From Legionellaceae bacterium (GTDB lineage: Bacteria; Pseudomonadota; Gammaproteobacteria; Legionellales; Legionellaceae): a stretch of 37,321 nucleotides of DNA. A program made the translations under genes and the position numbers. Shown here in pieces: positions 1 through 8,114 of the stretch. Within the stretch, counting starts at the first letter, position 1. Every line of letters begins with the position of its first letter. The notes beneath the pieces are model-generated. The model worked only from the letters and a program-made list of their open reading frames with translations. It did not search any database and had not been told where the DNA came from. The DNA lies in assembly GCA_029212465.1 (NCBI GenBank), contig JARGNV010000002.1:1-37321 (forward strand), given 5' to 3'.

Positions 1-49
1 AACTTCGCCTCAAAGCGTGTGGTGCATTCTACGGATTTATACGGGACTG
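1..49. other. window-edge intergenic sequence
   Basis: This short stretch lies downstream of the tyrS stop codon. I see no gene, no clear terminator and no repeat in it, and it is too short to judge. Confidence 0.3.
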
Positions 50-1258
50 TCAATCATTATTTTCTATAATTTTTAATTTTGCGATACGACGCTTCCCGAC
101 TTGTACTAAATATTCCACATCTATATCTAAACTGTGCGAAACGTCCGAAACTTTCTCCCCTTCAATTCGCACAGCACCACTTCGAATCAGGCGCATTGCC
201 TCTGATGTGCTTGCTGTCATCTCCGCGTGCTTTAGGGCATGGGGTAACCCAAGTGGTGCATCTGCCCGAAGTACCTTCAACGGGACATCTTCAGGAATAA
301 TTTTTTTCTGAAATCGATTGATAAAGGCATCACGCGCTTTTTTTGCCGCATCTTCCGAGTGAAACCGCGCAACGATTTCTTCTGAAAACTCAAGTTTTAC
401 ATCACGAGGATTACCGCCTGCCTTGACGCTTTCCTTCCAATCAAGAATTTCAGTATTGGTTTTAAAGCTTAAGCAGTCTATATAACGCCACATTAAATCA
501 TCTGAAACAGACATCAGCTTTCCAAACATGGTATCCGCTGGCTCATCAATACCAATGTAGTTGTCTAAAGACTTGGACATTTTCTTAACGCCATCTAACC
601 CTTCAATCAGCGGCATTAAAAAAACAACTTGTGACTCATGCCCAAACTGTTTTTGAAGCTCACGCCCCATAAGTAAATTAAATTTTTGATCAGTACCCCC
701 ACACTCTACATCCGCATTGAGTGCAACCGAGTCATACCCTTGTATCAGCGGATACAAAAATTCATGAAGAGCAATGGGCTGATTCGTTGTATAACGTTTA
801 CTAAAATCATCGCGCTCAAGCATCTGTGCAACCGTTACTTTCCCTGCAAGCCTGATTAAGTCTGCCGCATTTAAAGCCCCAAGCCATTCTGAGTTAAACA
901 TAATGGTTGTTTTTTCTTTATCTAATATTTTAAAGACCTGCTCTGCGTACGTTTTTGCATTTTCTAAGACTTGCTCAGGCGTTAACGGCATACGTGTCAC
1001 AGACTTTCCGGTTGGATCACCAATGGTTGCAGTAAAGTCACCGATTAAAAAAATCACTTCATGGCCAAGCAACTGAAACTGGCGCAACTTATTTAAAAGC
1101 ACCGTATGTCCTAAGTGCAAATCGGGTGCTGTTGGATCAAAGCCTGCTTTAATTTTGAGTGGCTTTCCTTTTTTTAGTTTGTCTGCCAGTGCATCCATTG
1201 GCAACACTTCTTCAACCCCTCGCAATAATTCTTCTGGAATATTGTCCACATCTTTCAT
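50..1258 (-). CDS. tyrS: tyrosine--tRNA ligase (TyrRS)
   Basis: This cytoplasmic class I synthetase charges tRNA-Tyr with tyrosine. The 402-residue product has the HIGH-type motif HLGH at residues 48-51 after the APDL turn, and the KMSKS loop at about 226-230. A Rossmann-fold catalytic core lies between them. The last 60 or so residues form an S4 RNA-binding domain ([12 protein letters not shown]). The length fits the roughly 400-residue TyrRS subfamily. The ATG start gives an N-terminus typical of the family. The gene is divergent from the M23 peptidase gene across about 110 bp. No T-box or other tRNA-sensing leader was recognised upstream. Confidence 0.97.
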   Translation of the reverse strand: MKDVDNIPEELLRGVEEVLPMDALADKLKKGKPLKIKAGFDPTAPDLHLGHTVLLNKLRQFQLLGHEVIFLIGDFTATIGDPTGKSVTRMPLTPEQVLENAKTYAEQVFKILDKEKTTIMFNSEWLGALNAADLIRLAGKVTVAQMLERDDFSKRYTTNQPIALHEFLYPLIQGYDSVALNADVECGGTDQKFNLLMGRELQKQFGHESQVVFLMPLIEGLDGVKKMSKSLDNYIGIDEPADTMFGKLMSVSDDLMWRYIDCLSFKTNTEILDWKESVKAGGNPRDVKLEFSEEIVARFHSEDAAKKARDAFINRFQKKIIPEDVPLKVLRADAPLGLPHALKHAEMTASTSEAMRLIRSGAVRIEGEKVSDVSHSLDIDVEYLVQVGKRRIAKLKIIENND

Positions 1259-1368
1259 AACCCAATTACCCTCTAAATATTGACCTAACTGTTTTCAACC
1301 GGTATCTTAGCCCGGACATTTGCTCCAGGCTATCCTTAACGAATCGATAACCGCAGTCAAGGTATCAA

Positions 1369-2667
1369 ATGAAATACCCCTTTAAACCACACAAAAAACG
1401 CGTGAACCGCCTACAAAAGTTTTTTGCTTTTTTTGCCACCATGTCGCTCTTATTTTTTATTTTGTGGACCTTCAATGGGCAAGGATCTAATGATGACATA
1501 GCCCTACTTGATGAGCAATCCTTAACCCTTCCCGAGCCTTTGCCACACGAAACCCTCAATACCGAGCCCTCATGGCAAGCAATTAAAACACAAGCTGGAG
1601 ACTCACTAGCAACACTTTTTAAATATATGGGGCTTAGCACCCAGTGCATGCATGACGTCATGCACAATAATCCACATGCTAAAACCTTAACTCAAATCAA
1701 ACCAAACCAAATGGTTCAATTTTTAATAGAAAACAATGAGTTGGAGCAACTCATTTTGCCTATATCAAAAAGCCAGTCTCTCATTATAAAGCACACTGAT
1801 TCAGGCTTTGAAACACAATTACATACCTACGAAACCTATACAAAACCTGAAACCGTCACAGGCACGATTCAAAACTCCCTCTACACCACCGCTAAAAATA
1901 CACATATTTCTTACTCCCTTATCCAACAAATGGCTGATATTTTATCTTGGCAAATTAACTTTTCCAAAGATTTACGAGAAGGAGACACGTTCACAATTCA
2001 CTACGATGTACATTATATTAATGATGAACGCATCCGCACTGGGGACATTTTGTCTGTTTCCTACACGAATCAGGGTAAAACTTATCAAGCCATTCGGCAT
2101 CAAACTCAGTCAGGCAAAGTTGACTACTTTACACCGGAAGGGAAAAGCGTTCGAAAAGCTTTTTCACGCTACCCCGTGCAATTTAGTCACATTAGCTCAA
2201 GCTTTAATTTATCACGCATGCACCCTATTCTTAAAAGACGACGTCCGCACCGTGGTATTGATTTAGCAGCCCCCATTGGCACGCCCATTCGCGCAACCAG
2301 TGACGGGCGTATTATGAACATTGGCTATGACAGTGGCTATGGTAATAAAATTAAAATTCAACATGCAGGACCCTATACATCGCTTTATGCACATCTTTTA
2401 AAATTTCAAAAGGGGCTTAAACGCGGCGACTTTGTTAAACGGGGTGATGTCATTGGCTATGTCGGGCAAACGGGCCTTGCTGACGGCCCTCATTGCCACT
2501 ATGAGTTTCGTATAAACAATGAGCCCAAAAATCCTGCAACAGTTTCATTGCCAGCAGCCCTTCCAATCCCTGAAACTGAGTTAGCAGCTTTTAAAGCGCA
2601 AGCAAACATTGAGCTTGCAGCACTGGAAGGCGCTGATATTTTGGCCCCTGAAAAACACGTTACGTAA
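1369..2667 (+). CDS. membrane-anchored M23 family murein endopeptidase
   Basis: Predicted periplasmic zinc peptidase that cuts peptide cross-links in peptidoglycan (MepM/YebA-like). Of 432 residues, 18-34 form an N-terminal membrane anchor after a basic stretch. Residues about 69-120 resemble the LysM/OapA-like region of this family. The catalytic M23 (LytM) domain spans about 270-392. Zinc ligands are expected at H294, D298 (HRGID) and H377; H342 and H375 (HCH) fit the catalytic histidines. The second histidine motif is HCHYE, where HLHYE is usual. AAGG lies 6 nt before the ATG. A tyrS neighbour for a peptidase of this kind is common in gammaproteobacteria. The 3' end overlaps spmB, which converges, by 8 bp. 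Confidence 0.92.
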   Translation: MKYPFKPHKKRVNRLQKFFAFFATMSLLFFILWTFNGQGSNDDIALLDEQSLTLPEPLPHETLNTEPSWQAIKTQAGDSLATLFKYMGLSTQCMHDVMHNNPHAKTLTQIKPNQMVQFLIENNELEQLILPISKSQSLIIKHTDSGFETQLHTYETYTKPETVTGTIQNSLYTTAKNTHISYSLIQQMADILSWQINFSKDLREGDTFTIHYDVHYINDERIRTGDILSVSYTNQGKTYQAIRHQTQSGKVDYFTPEGKSVRKAFSRYPVQFSHISSSFNLSRMHPILKRRRPHRGIDLAAPIGTPIRATSDGRIMNIGYDSGYGNKIKIQHAGPYTSLYAHLLKFQKGLKRGDFVKRGDVIGYVGQTGLADGPHCHYEFRINNEPKNPATVSLPAALPIPETELAAFKAQANIELAALEGADILAPEKHVT

Positions 2668-2677
2668 AAAAGTAACG
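2658..2677. repeat. short inverted repeat at a convergent gene overlap
   Basis: CGTTAC and GTAACG flank an 8-nt A-rich loop exactly where the M23 peptidase and spmB genes overlap tail to tail. The stem is only 6 bp and has no U tract outside it, so terminator function is uncertain. Confidence 0.3.
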
Positions 2678-3193
2678 ACACACATACACGGATGCAAGAA
2701 TCCCTGCTAAATCAGCTAAAAGCCCGGCAGGAATAGCATGCCTTGTACGTCGAATACTCACAGCCCCAAAATACACAGCCACCACATAGAAGGTGGTTTC
2801 TGTACTCCCCATCATGGTTGCTGCAATTTTAGAAACTAACGCATCGCCCCCATTGGCATGAATAATTTCTGCAGTCACTCCCATTGAAGCACTGCCAGAA
2901 AAAGGTCGCACCAACGCAAGTGGTAAAATATCAGCTGGAATACCGATTTTCCCCAAGTAAGGTGCAAGCAATCCATACACCACATCAAAAAATCCAGAAG
3001 CGCGCAGCATACCAATTGCAACCATCATGGCCACCAAGTAAGGAATCAGCTGTACACTAAGCTCAAAACCTTGCTTTGCCCCCGTAATGAAGGCATCAAA
3101 CACATCCACTTTTTTAGCGGTTGCATACAGTGGTATCCCCACCACAAATGAAAGCATAATCCAATTCATTAACTGTGATACAAATGGACCCAT
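2660..3193 (-). CDS. spmB: spore maturation protein B-like membrane protein (nucleoside recognition/Gate domain)
   Basis: Inner membrane protein of the SpmB family, which carries the nucleoside-recognition (Gate) domain. The substrate and biochemical role are not established in non-sporulating bacteria. The open frame extends 15 codons upstream, but I chose the ATG at 3193. It is preceded by GGAGGA at 8 nt and gives the family-like start MGPFVSQLMNWIML. The product is then 177 residues with several hydrophobic segments and the conserved RPFSGSASMG and MMGSTETTFYV stretches. Its start follows the spmA stop by one base, so the two are translationally coupled. The pair probably forms one complex, by analogy with other spmAB operons. 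Confidence 0.88.
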   Translation of the reverse strand: MGPFVSQLMNWIMLSFVVGIPLYATAKKVDVFDAFITGAKQGFELSVQLIPYLVAMMVAIGMLRASGFFDVVYGLLAPYLGKIGIPADILPLALVRPFSGSASMGVTAEIIHANGGDALVSKIAATMMGSTETTFYVVAVYFGAVSIRRTRHAIPAGLLADLAGILASVYVCRYFFT

Positions 3194-3194
3194 G

Positions 3195-3797
3195 TTATTC
3201 GTCCTCCGGCTTGATGCGATAACACGGCAGTTTCGCAAGCTGTTTTACTGCAACAATCCCGACAATCGTCGAGACCGTTGTTGCAATCAGTGCTGTTAAA
3301 ATGATGCTGCTGGGTTGCACACTGCCATTGGCTGCAAGCAATGCCATGGCCGTTGCCGGAATCAACTGCACGCTCGATGTATTAATAGCCAAAAAAGTAC
3401 ACATAGCATTGCTTGCTGTATGCACATGCGTATTTAAACGTTGTAACTCTTTCATAGCCTGCAAACCAAAAGGTGTTGCGGCATTTGCAAGTCCAAGCAT
3501 ATTGGCCGATAAATTTAAGATCATAGCACCCATTGCAGGATGCTCTGGAGGCACTTCGGGAAAAAGCCAATGCATCACAGGCCTTAAAACGCGTGCGACT
3601 TTGTGAATTAAGCCAGATGCCGATGCAATGCCCATAATGCCTAACCAAAGCGCCATAATACCTGCAAGCCCAAGCGCCATTTCAAAACCAAACTTCGCCG
3701 AGTCAGTAATCGCTTGCACCACAAAGCCAAGTCGTCCCTGAATAGCACCCACCACAACTGACAACACCATCATCGATAGCCAAATGGCATTTAACAT
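3195..3797 (-). CDS. spmA: spore maturation protein A-like membrane protein (nucleoside recognition/Gate domain)
   Basis: First gene of the spmA-spmB pair. The 200-residue product is an integral membrane protein with about five hydrophobic segments. It has the conserved stretches GLAGIMALWLGIMGIA, NLSANMLGLANAATPFG and FLAINTSSVQLIP, typical of SpmA/Gate-domain proteins. An AAGGA ribosome site lies about 6 nt before the ATG. In Bacillus the homologues act in spore-core dehydration. Here there is no sporulation context, so the name is only a family label. A symmetric -10-like palindrome lies just upstream and is shared with the divergent DUF1460 gene. Confidence 0.9.
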   Translation of the reverse strand: MLNAIWLSMMVLSVVVGAIQGRLGFVVQAITDSAKFGFEMALGLAGIMALWLGIMGIASASGLIHKVARVLRPVMHWLFPEVPPEHPAMGAMILNLSANMLGLANAATPFGLQAMKELQRLNTHVHTASNAMCTFLAINTSSVQLIPATAMALLAANGSVQPSSIILTALIATTVSTIVGIVAVKQLAKLPCYRIKPEDE

Positions 3798-3824
3798 ATA
3801 TGTTCCTTAATCCTGTAACGCGCT

Positions 3825-3838
3825 ATGCTATATAGCAT
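3825..3838. promoter_or_regulatory. perfect palindrome forming extended -10 elements on both strands
   Basis: ATGCTATATAGCAT is a perfect 14-bp palindrome in the 64-bp gap between divergent spmA and the DUF1460 gene. Each strand reads TGCTATAT, which matches an extended -10 element (TGn plus TATA-like hexamer). Start sites about 7 bp out would give leaders of about 20-25 nt to each ATG. No good -35 hexamer is evident. A divergent, symmetry-based promoter is inferred. Confidence 0.45.
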
Positions 3839-3861
3839 CCGTTGCTAAAAAAAATGCCTCT

Positions 3862-4860
3862 ATGAATCATAAAACGCATCATTTAAACACAACCTTATGG
3901 ATTGTACCCCTATTTTTTTTGTCTCAATCAACATTTGCAAGCCCTGAACAACAAACAACCACTTATGCCGAGGCTGAAAAAACCATTCAGAAACTATACC
4001 ATACGCTGGGCGCCAAACCGACACCTATGCCAACGCGACTGAATCAAATCAGTCGCGCTTTTTTACATAAGCCCTACAAAAGCAATGCACTCGGAGAAGG
4101 AGCCAATGCGACATACGACCAAGGTCCTTTATATCGTGTAGACGCTTTTGATTGTGAAACCTACGTAGACACAGTCGTTGCAATTGCGCTTGCTTCTAAC
4201 ATGAATAGCTTTACGCAATGCATCAAGCAAATTCGCTATAAAAATGGACAGGTTGATTTTGTCACCCGTAATCATTTTGCGTCTCTTGACTGGAATCTCA
4301 ATAATGAAAAAGCGGGCATTTTAAAAGATATCACCCAAAGCCTCGTCGACCCCCACAATCAACCCGTCGCAAAGATGGCAACCACAACCATTAATAAACC
4401 GCTTTGGTATGCAAAGCTCCCTGAAAATCGTATTCGCCTACCCAATACTTCCGCAAAAGCGCAAAAAAAACAGCACGAAGCACTCAAGCACGAAGGTGCG
4501 CGTTTAAAAGCAACGACCGTATCCACACCCTACATTCCTTTAACAACCCTCTTTGATGAAAAAGGTCGCCCTAATCATGCTTTATTTCATCAAATTCCAA
4601 ATGGCGCCATCATTGAGATAGTACGGCCTGACTGGCAGTTAAAAGAAAAAGTCGGCTCAAATCTGAATATTTCTCATATGGGATTTGTATTTCGCAAAAA
4701 TGGCCAACTTCGTTTCCGTCATGCATCAACTATTAAAAAGAAAGTCAGTGATATGTCACTCATCCACTATTTGAAAGAAGTACGAAATAGCCCAACTATT
4801 CGTGGTATTAACATTCAGGTGGTTGTACCTAAGGCGCCTGACACACACAATTGCGGATAG
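3862..4860 (+). CDS. secreted DUF1460 protein, N-acetylmuramoyl-L-alanine amidase-like
   Basis: Predicted exported cysteine hydrolase of the DUF1460 family, which has an NlpC/P60-like fold and is thought to act on cell-wall muropeptides. The 332-residue product starts with a signal peptide ending near FAS-PE (residue about 27). The likely nucleophile is C98 in the DAFDCETYVDT motif. H272 in ISHMGFVF is the likely catalytic histidine, followed by the conserved FRHAST stretch at about 285-290. There is no strong Shine-Dalgarno, but the start gives a complete signal peptide. The gene is divergent from spmA. With the M23 peptidase 1.2 kb away, it gives this end of the window a cell-envelope theme. 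Confidence 0.85.
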   Translation: MNHKTHHLNTTLWIVPLFFLSQSTFASPEQQTTTYAEAEKTIQKLYHTLGAKPTPMPTRLNQISRAFLHKPYKSNALGEGANATYDQGPLYRVDAFDCETYVDTVVAIALASNMNSFTQCIKQIRYKNGQVDFVTRNHFASLDWNLNNEKAGILKDITQSLVDPHNQPVAKMATTTINKPLWYAKLPENRIRLPNTSAKAQKKQHEALKHEGARLKATTVSTPYIPLTTLFDEKGRPNHALFHQIPNGAIIEIVRPDWQLKEKVGSNLNISHMGFVFRKNGQLRFRHASTIKKKVSDMSLIHYLKEVRNSPTIRGINIQVVVPKAPDTHNCG

Positions 4861-4908
4861 CCTAACCAAGCTTTAATCTGAAGTTATAAAGCACGGCTGT
4901 CTAATGGA

Positions 4909-4939
4909 TTTTTTTCAACCATCATTTTGTTGAAAAAAA
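4909..4939. repeat. 11-bp perfect inverted repeat, AT-rich
   Basis: TTTTTTTCAAC and GTTGAAAAAAA are exact reverse complements around a 9-nt loop, between the DUF1460 gene and the 144-residue orphan. The run order (T first, A last) is opposite to an intrinsic terminator. It overlaps the -35 of a candidate promoter and also the left arm of the next inverted repeat. Confidence 0.6.
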
Positions 4940-4958
4940 GAGCACTATAGAGTAGGAT
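4930..4958 (+). promoter_or_regulatory. candidate sigma70 promoter for the 144-residue orphan
   Basis: TTGAAA (5/6 match to consensus) and TAGGAT (4/6) are separated by 17 bp. The expected start near 4965 would leave a leader of about 22 nt before the ATG at 4987. Confidence 0.4.
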
Positions 4959-4968
4959 AGCTCTTTTT
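4935..4968 (+). promoter_or_regulatory. second inverted repeat with U tract, attenuator- or terminator-like
   Basis: AAAAAGAGC and GCTCTTTTT can form a 9-bp stem with a 16-nt loop. On the plus strand the stem ends in a run of five T, like a weak intrinsic terminator for the DUF1460 transcript. Its left arm shares five A residues with the preceding inverted repeat, so the two hairpins exclude each other. Confidence 0.4.
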
Positions 4969-4986
4969 GCTCATGGAAACCAGGAA

Positions 4987-5421
4987 ATGTTCAATCCAAA
5001 CCTGCCAGCCGTATATGAAATAACCTACACACAACCAGTTGCACCTAGAGTCACGCATACATTTATCGGGCGCATTCCTTCAAATACGTTTCAAGATTGC
5101 CTGAGCATTACGCCCCATATTGATGGTACTATCCAAATTCACGCATCAACAAACCACACTGCACACATCAGGCGCGTTTTAACAACACTGCAAAATAAAG
5201 GCATTGTAGCAGAGCATGTACCAGGAGAGTTTGGTGACCCTGGTAATCTCATTGTTTCAATCAATGCACCATATAATAGCCCAGAGATTACAAAATACCT
5301 CGATGCCATCAAGGCACATATCTTCACCGGACACTTGGCCGGCTACGAACAACACTTAAGCGCTATTATCAGTGGCGATGAACTCACCGATACAGAAGAC
5401 AATGATGACCTCGCCCCTTAA
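4987..5421 (+). CDS. hypothetical protein, 144 residues
   Basis: I do not recognise a family. The product appears cytosolic, with no signal peptide or membrane segment. The first 90 residues alternate short beta-like stretches (AVYEITYTQP, THTFIGRI, GTIQIHAST, NLIVSINAP) with a helix (AHIRRVLTTLQNKG), suggesting a small alpha/beta fold. The C-terminus is strongly acidic (DELTDTEDNDD). The ATG has AGGA almost adjacent, which is too close for a standard Shine-Dalgarno; no other in-frame ATG exists. It stands alone between an unusual leader and a hairpin terminator. The acidic tail is compatible with a type IV secretion signal, but that is speculation. Confidence 0.65.
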   Translation: MFNPNLPAVYEITYTQPVAPRVTHTFIGRIPSNTFQDCLSITPHIDGTIQIHASTNHTAHIRRVLTTLQNKGIVAEHVPGEFGDPGNLIVSINAPYNSPEITKYLDAIKAHIFTGHLAGYEQHLSAIISGDELTDTEDNDDLAP

Positions 5422-5498
5422 ATACGCGTAAACCTGTCTATTGAAAACATATATCGAATCAGCCCCTCTCATCACCAAAGATGCTATGATTTTAAAAC

Positions 5499-5533
5499 AC
5501 TACCCCAAAGCAATTTGGTGGAATTGGGGTAGT
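5499..5533 (-). terminator. hairpin terminator, probably bidirectional
   Basis: ACTACCCCAA and TTGGGGTAGT form a perfect 10-bp stem with a 15-nt loop, between the converging kup gene (-) and the 144-residue orphan (+). On the minus strand the stem is followed by GTTTTAAAA, on the plus strand by TTTGAC. It best serves kup but may stop both transcripts. Confidence 0.6.
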
Positions 5534-5547
5534 TTGACTGCGATCCG

Positions 5548-7437
5548 TCAAATTAGACAATAAGTGCCAATCGCAACAGTTCTATCATAAGGTAACTGAT
5601 AAAACTCTATGTTAAAATTCGCCGCATAGTTTCTCACTAAAAATGCAAATAACTTTTCTTGCCAGAAAAACCATAAGGTGCGTTGCGCGCGCGATGCCAG
5701 TACATTTGGAATTTCAATGATGTAGCGTGCCTTATCTACATTCACGTCAAATGGCAAAAACCCACGTTCATTTGCAAGATACAGTGCTTGGGGAATAGAC
5801 ACGACATCCATAAACCCATAATGCAACGTCAGTTCACAAATATTCTCTTTTAAACAGTTTACTTCAAACCTATCAACCGACGATACATATGGAATGTGCT
5901 CTACTTGATATTTAACCAACAAAATATGCGCAGGCAACGTACGATTCAATTTTAAAAAATTTAAAAAAGTTGCCCCACTTTGGTCGTAAATATCAGTAAT
6001 AAAAATAGCCGTTGTATTAGGTAGGTGGGTTAAACTTTTATAATCAAACTGACGCAGTGTTTTCGACACCTCTTCTTTATTGGCATAATAGTTGTTCTCA
6101 AGGTACACACGCCCCTTATTCCAGGTATACATCACAAAGGCTGAAATACTTGCAAACACAACGGGAATCCATGCGCCTGTAAAAAGCTTTTGAATATTCG
6201 CCCCCAAAAACGCAATATCAATCACACCAAACACCAAAAACACACTCAGCAACTTGAGTACATGCCATTGCCAGTATCTTAATGCGACATAAGCCACCAA
6301 AGATAAACTCAGCAGCCCTTCTAAATTCACCGCAATACCATAAGCATGAGTCATGTCACTCGAGTGTCTAAACACCAAAACAAGTAACAATGTACCAAGC
6401 GCCAGTATCATATTAACTTGAGGCACATAAATTTGCCCGCGCTTTTCATCAGATGTTTGAATAATTGAAAGATGTGGATAAAGGCCCAGTAAGACTGCCT
6501 GACGCATCATCGAAAATGTCGCCGAAATAACCGCTTGTGATGCAATGATCGTGGCACAGGTTGCAATGACCAACAGTGGTATCATAAACCAGGTGGGAGC
6601 TGAGTGATAAAAAGGATTATCTATCGCCTCAGGATGCTTTAACAAATAAGCACCCTGCCCAAAATAATTAAGCACTAAGCTCGGAAAAGCGACAAAAAAC
6701 CAACTCTTTCGAATAGGACTTTTCCCAAAATGGCCTAAATCAGCATACAGTGCCTCTCCTCCTGTGACGACCAAAAAGACACCTCCGAGTAGCACATACC
6801 CCTTCCATCCATTCACCTGAAAAAAGTGTATGGCATACCAAGGGTTCACGGCTTTCAGCACCACTGGGTTATTAATAATTTGCAACACGCCTACAAGCGC
6901 TATCGTGACAAACCAAATTAAAATCATCGGCCCAAACAACTTACCAATACGTGCAGTCCCCAAAGACTGCATCGCAAAAAGCGCAACCAAAATGGCACAT
7001 GTAATGGGTAAAACAAAACTGGATAAATGTGGCAAAGCAACATTCACGCCTTCAATGGCACTCATCACTGAAATAGCAGGCGTTAACATGCCATCACCCA
7101 GCATGAGACCTGCTCCTAAAATACCCAACACAAAGAAAAATCGAATACGATTGGTACCTGTATGTTTGCTGAGCGCAAGTAAAGCTAAAATACCGCCTTC
7201 TCCGTCATTGTCTGCACGAAACAATAAAAATAAATATTTCATTGAAATAACGAGCGTCAGGGACCAAAAAATCAGGGAGAGCACACCCAATACATCCGTC
7301 AAGTTAATTGGTAAACCACCCAAAGATTCACGCATAGCATACAAAGGGCTCGTTCCGATATCGCCATAAACGACACCCAATGCCGCAAGTGTCAACGCGC
7401 CTAAAAATTCGTGCCCATTAGCTTCAATTCTGCTCAA
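5548..7437 (-). CDS. kup: potassium uptake protein Kup (KUP/HAK/KT family)
   Basis: Inner membrane K+/H+ symporter of the KUP family. The signature GVVYGDIGTSPLY is at residues about 21-33, followed by RADNDGEGGI and about 12 hydrophobic segments. A soluble C-terminal domain of about 190 residues ends the protein. The frame opens at a GTG at 7488, but that lacks a ribosome site and overlaps pncA by 65 bp. I prefer the TTG at 7437: it gives 629 residues, with a short N-terminal tail like E. coli Kup (622). The overlap with the pncA stop is then 14 bp, so kup is probably co-translated with pncA. The family call is secure; the exact start is not. Confidence 0.93.
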   Translation of the reverse strand: MSRIEANGHEFLGALTLAALGVVYGDIGTSPLYAMRESLGGLPINLTDVLGVLSLIFWSLTLVISMKYLFLLFRADNDGEGGILALLALSKHTGTNRIRFFFVLGILGAGLMLGDGMLTPAISVMSAIEGVNVALPHLSSFVLPITCAILVALFAMQSLGTARIGKLFGPMILIWFVTIALVGVLQIINNPVVLKAVNPWYAIHFFQVNGWKGYVLLGGVFLVVTGGEALYADLGHFGKSPIRKSWFFVAFPSLVLNYFGQGAYLLKHPEAIDNPFYHSAPTWFMIPLLVIATCATIIASQAVISATFSMMRQAVLLGLYPHLSIIQTSDEKRGQIYVPQVNMILALGTLLLVLVFRHSSDMTHAYGIAVNLEGLLSLSLVAYVALRYWQWHVLKLLSVFLVFGVIDIAFLGANIQKLFTGAWIPVVFASISAFVMYTWNKGRVYLENNYYANKEEVSKTLRQFDYKSLTHLPNTTAIFITDIYDQSGATFLNFLKLNRTLPAHILLVKYQVEHIPYVSSVDRFEVNCLKENICELTLHYGFMDVVSIPQALYLANERGFLPFDVNVDKARYIIEIPNVLASRAQRTLWFFWQEKLFAFLVRNYAANFNIEFYQLPYDRTVAIGTYCLI

Positions 7438-8026
7438 AATTAATGTCCAAATTGAATAAATTGTCAGAGGATAGCATGCTGATAACACCTTTTTGAAGTA
7501 AATGTCCGCGCTTCACTTGAAAATCATCTGCATCAAGCGCACACGTAGCATCTTCAATTAATACACACTCAAATCCTGCTTGAAGCGCATCTTTAATCGA
7601 AAAATATACACAAATATCCGCACATAAGCCACAAAAGTAAATACGCTTCACACCTTGCTCACGTAAATACCCAGCAAGGCCTGTACTATGTACATGATCA
7701 TTGTCATAAAACGCGCTATAACTATCGATGCTTTTATTCATTCCTTTTCGAATAATTGCTGTAACCGCATGCGTCTCAAGCAACGGATGAAAGGATGCAC
7801 CGCTTGTTCCTTGTACACAGTGCACAGGCCAAACGCCTGATCCATTGGCATCATTCACAATAAAACTGTTGTGTTGTAAAGGATGCCAATCTTGTGTGGC
7901 AACAACCACATCAAACTGAGGTTGCAAACGATTAATCACAGGAATCAATGCTTCCGCGCTCGGTACAGCGAGGGGACCTCCCGACATAAAATCAAGCTGC
8001 ATATCAATAATAAGTAATGCATTCAC
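7424..8026 (-). CDS. pncA: nicotinamidase (nicotinamide deamidase)
   Basis: Converts nicotinamide to nicotinic acid for NAD salvage. The 200-residue isochorismatase-fold product carries the expected catalytic triad: D8 (LLIIDMQLDF), K94 (IIRKGMN) and C139 (CGLCADICV). Metal ligands fit D46 and H48 (TQDWHP) and H69 (WPVHC). GGAGGA lies about 8 nt before the ATG. It is the first gene of a two-gene unit with kup, whose start overlaps its 3' end. It is divergent from the OmpA-like lipoprotein gene, with a small dyad between them. Confidence 0.95.
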   Translation of the reverse strand: MNALLIIDMQLDFMSGGPLAVPSAEALIPVINRLQPQFDVVVATQDWHPLQHNSFIVNDANGSGVWPVHCVQGTSGASFHPLLETHAVTAIIRKGMNKSIDSYSAFYDNDHVHSTGLAGYLREQGVKRIYFCGLCADICVYFSIKDALQAGFECVLIEDATCALDADDFQVKRGHLLQKGVISMLSSDNLFNLDINFEQN

Positions 8027-8065
8027 ACATATCCTCCATTATTTTGATTGCGCAACACCTCCAAA

Positions 8066-8081
8066 CTCTATCATAATAGAG
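8066..8081. promoter_or_regulatory. 16-bp dyad between divergent pncA and OmpA-like genes
   Basis: CTCTAT-cata-ATAGAG is a perfect inverted repeat in the divergent gap. It covers -10-like sequences on both strands (CATAAT on plus, TATTAT on minus), so it could be an operator. A TTGCGC hexamer lies 18 bp upstream of CATAAT. Function is inferred. Confidence 0.3.
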
Positions 8082-8114
8082 GTTCAATACATTGTTGACA
8101 CCCCTTTGCATAAG

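Noticed and set aside
1259-1368. Possible T-box or other leader before tyrS
   Set aside because: No T-box sequence, specifier loop or terminator was seen, and T-boxes are rare in gammaproteobacteria.
8095-8100. Perfect TTGACA before the OmpA-like gene
   Set aside because: A -10 at proper spacing would fall inside the coding sequence and place the transcript start after the start codon.
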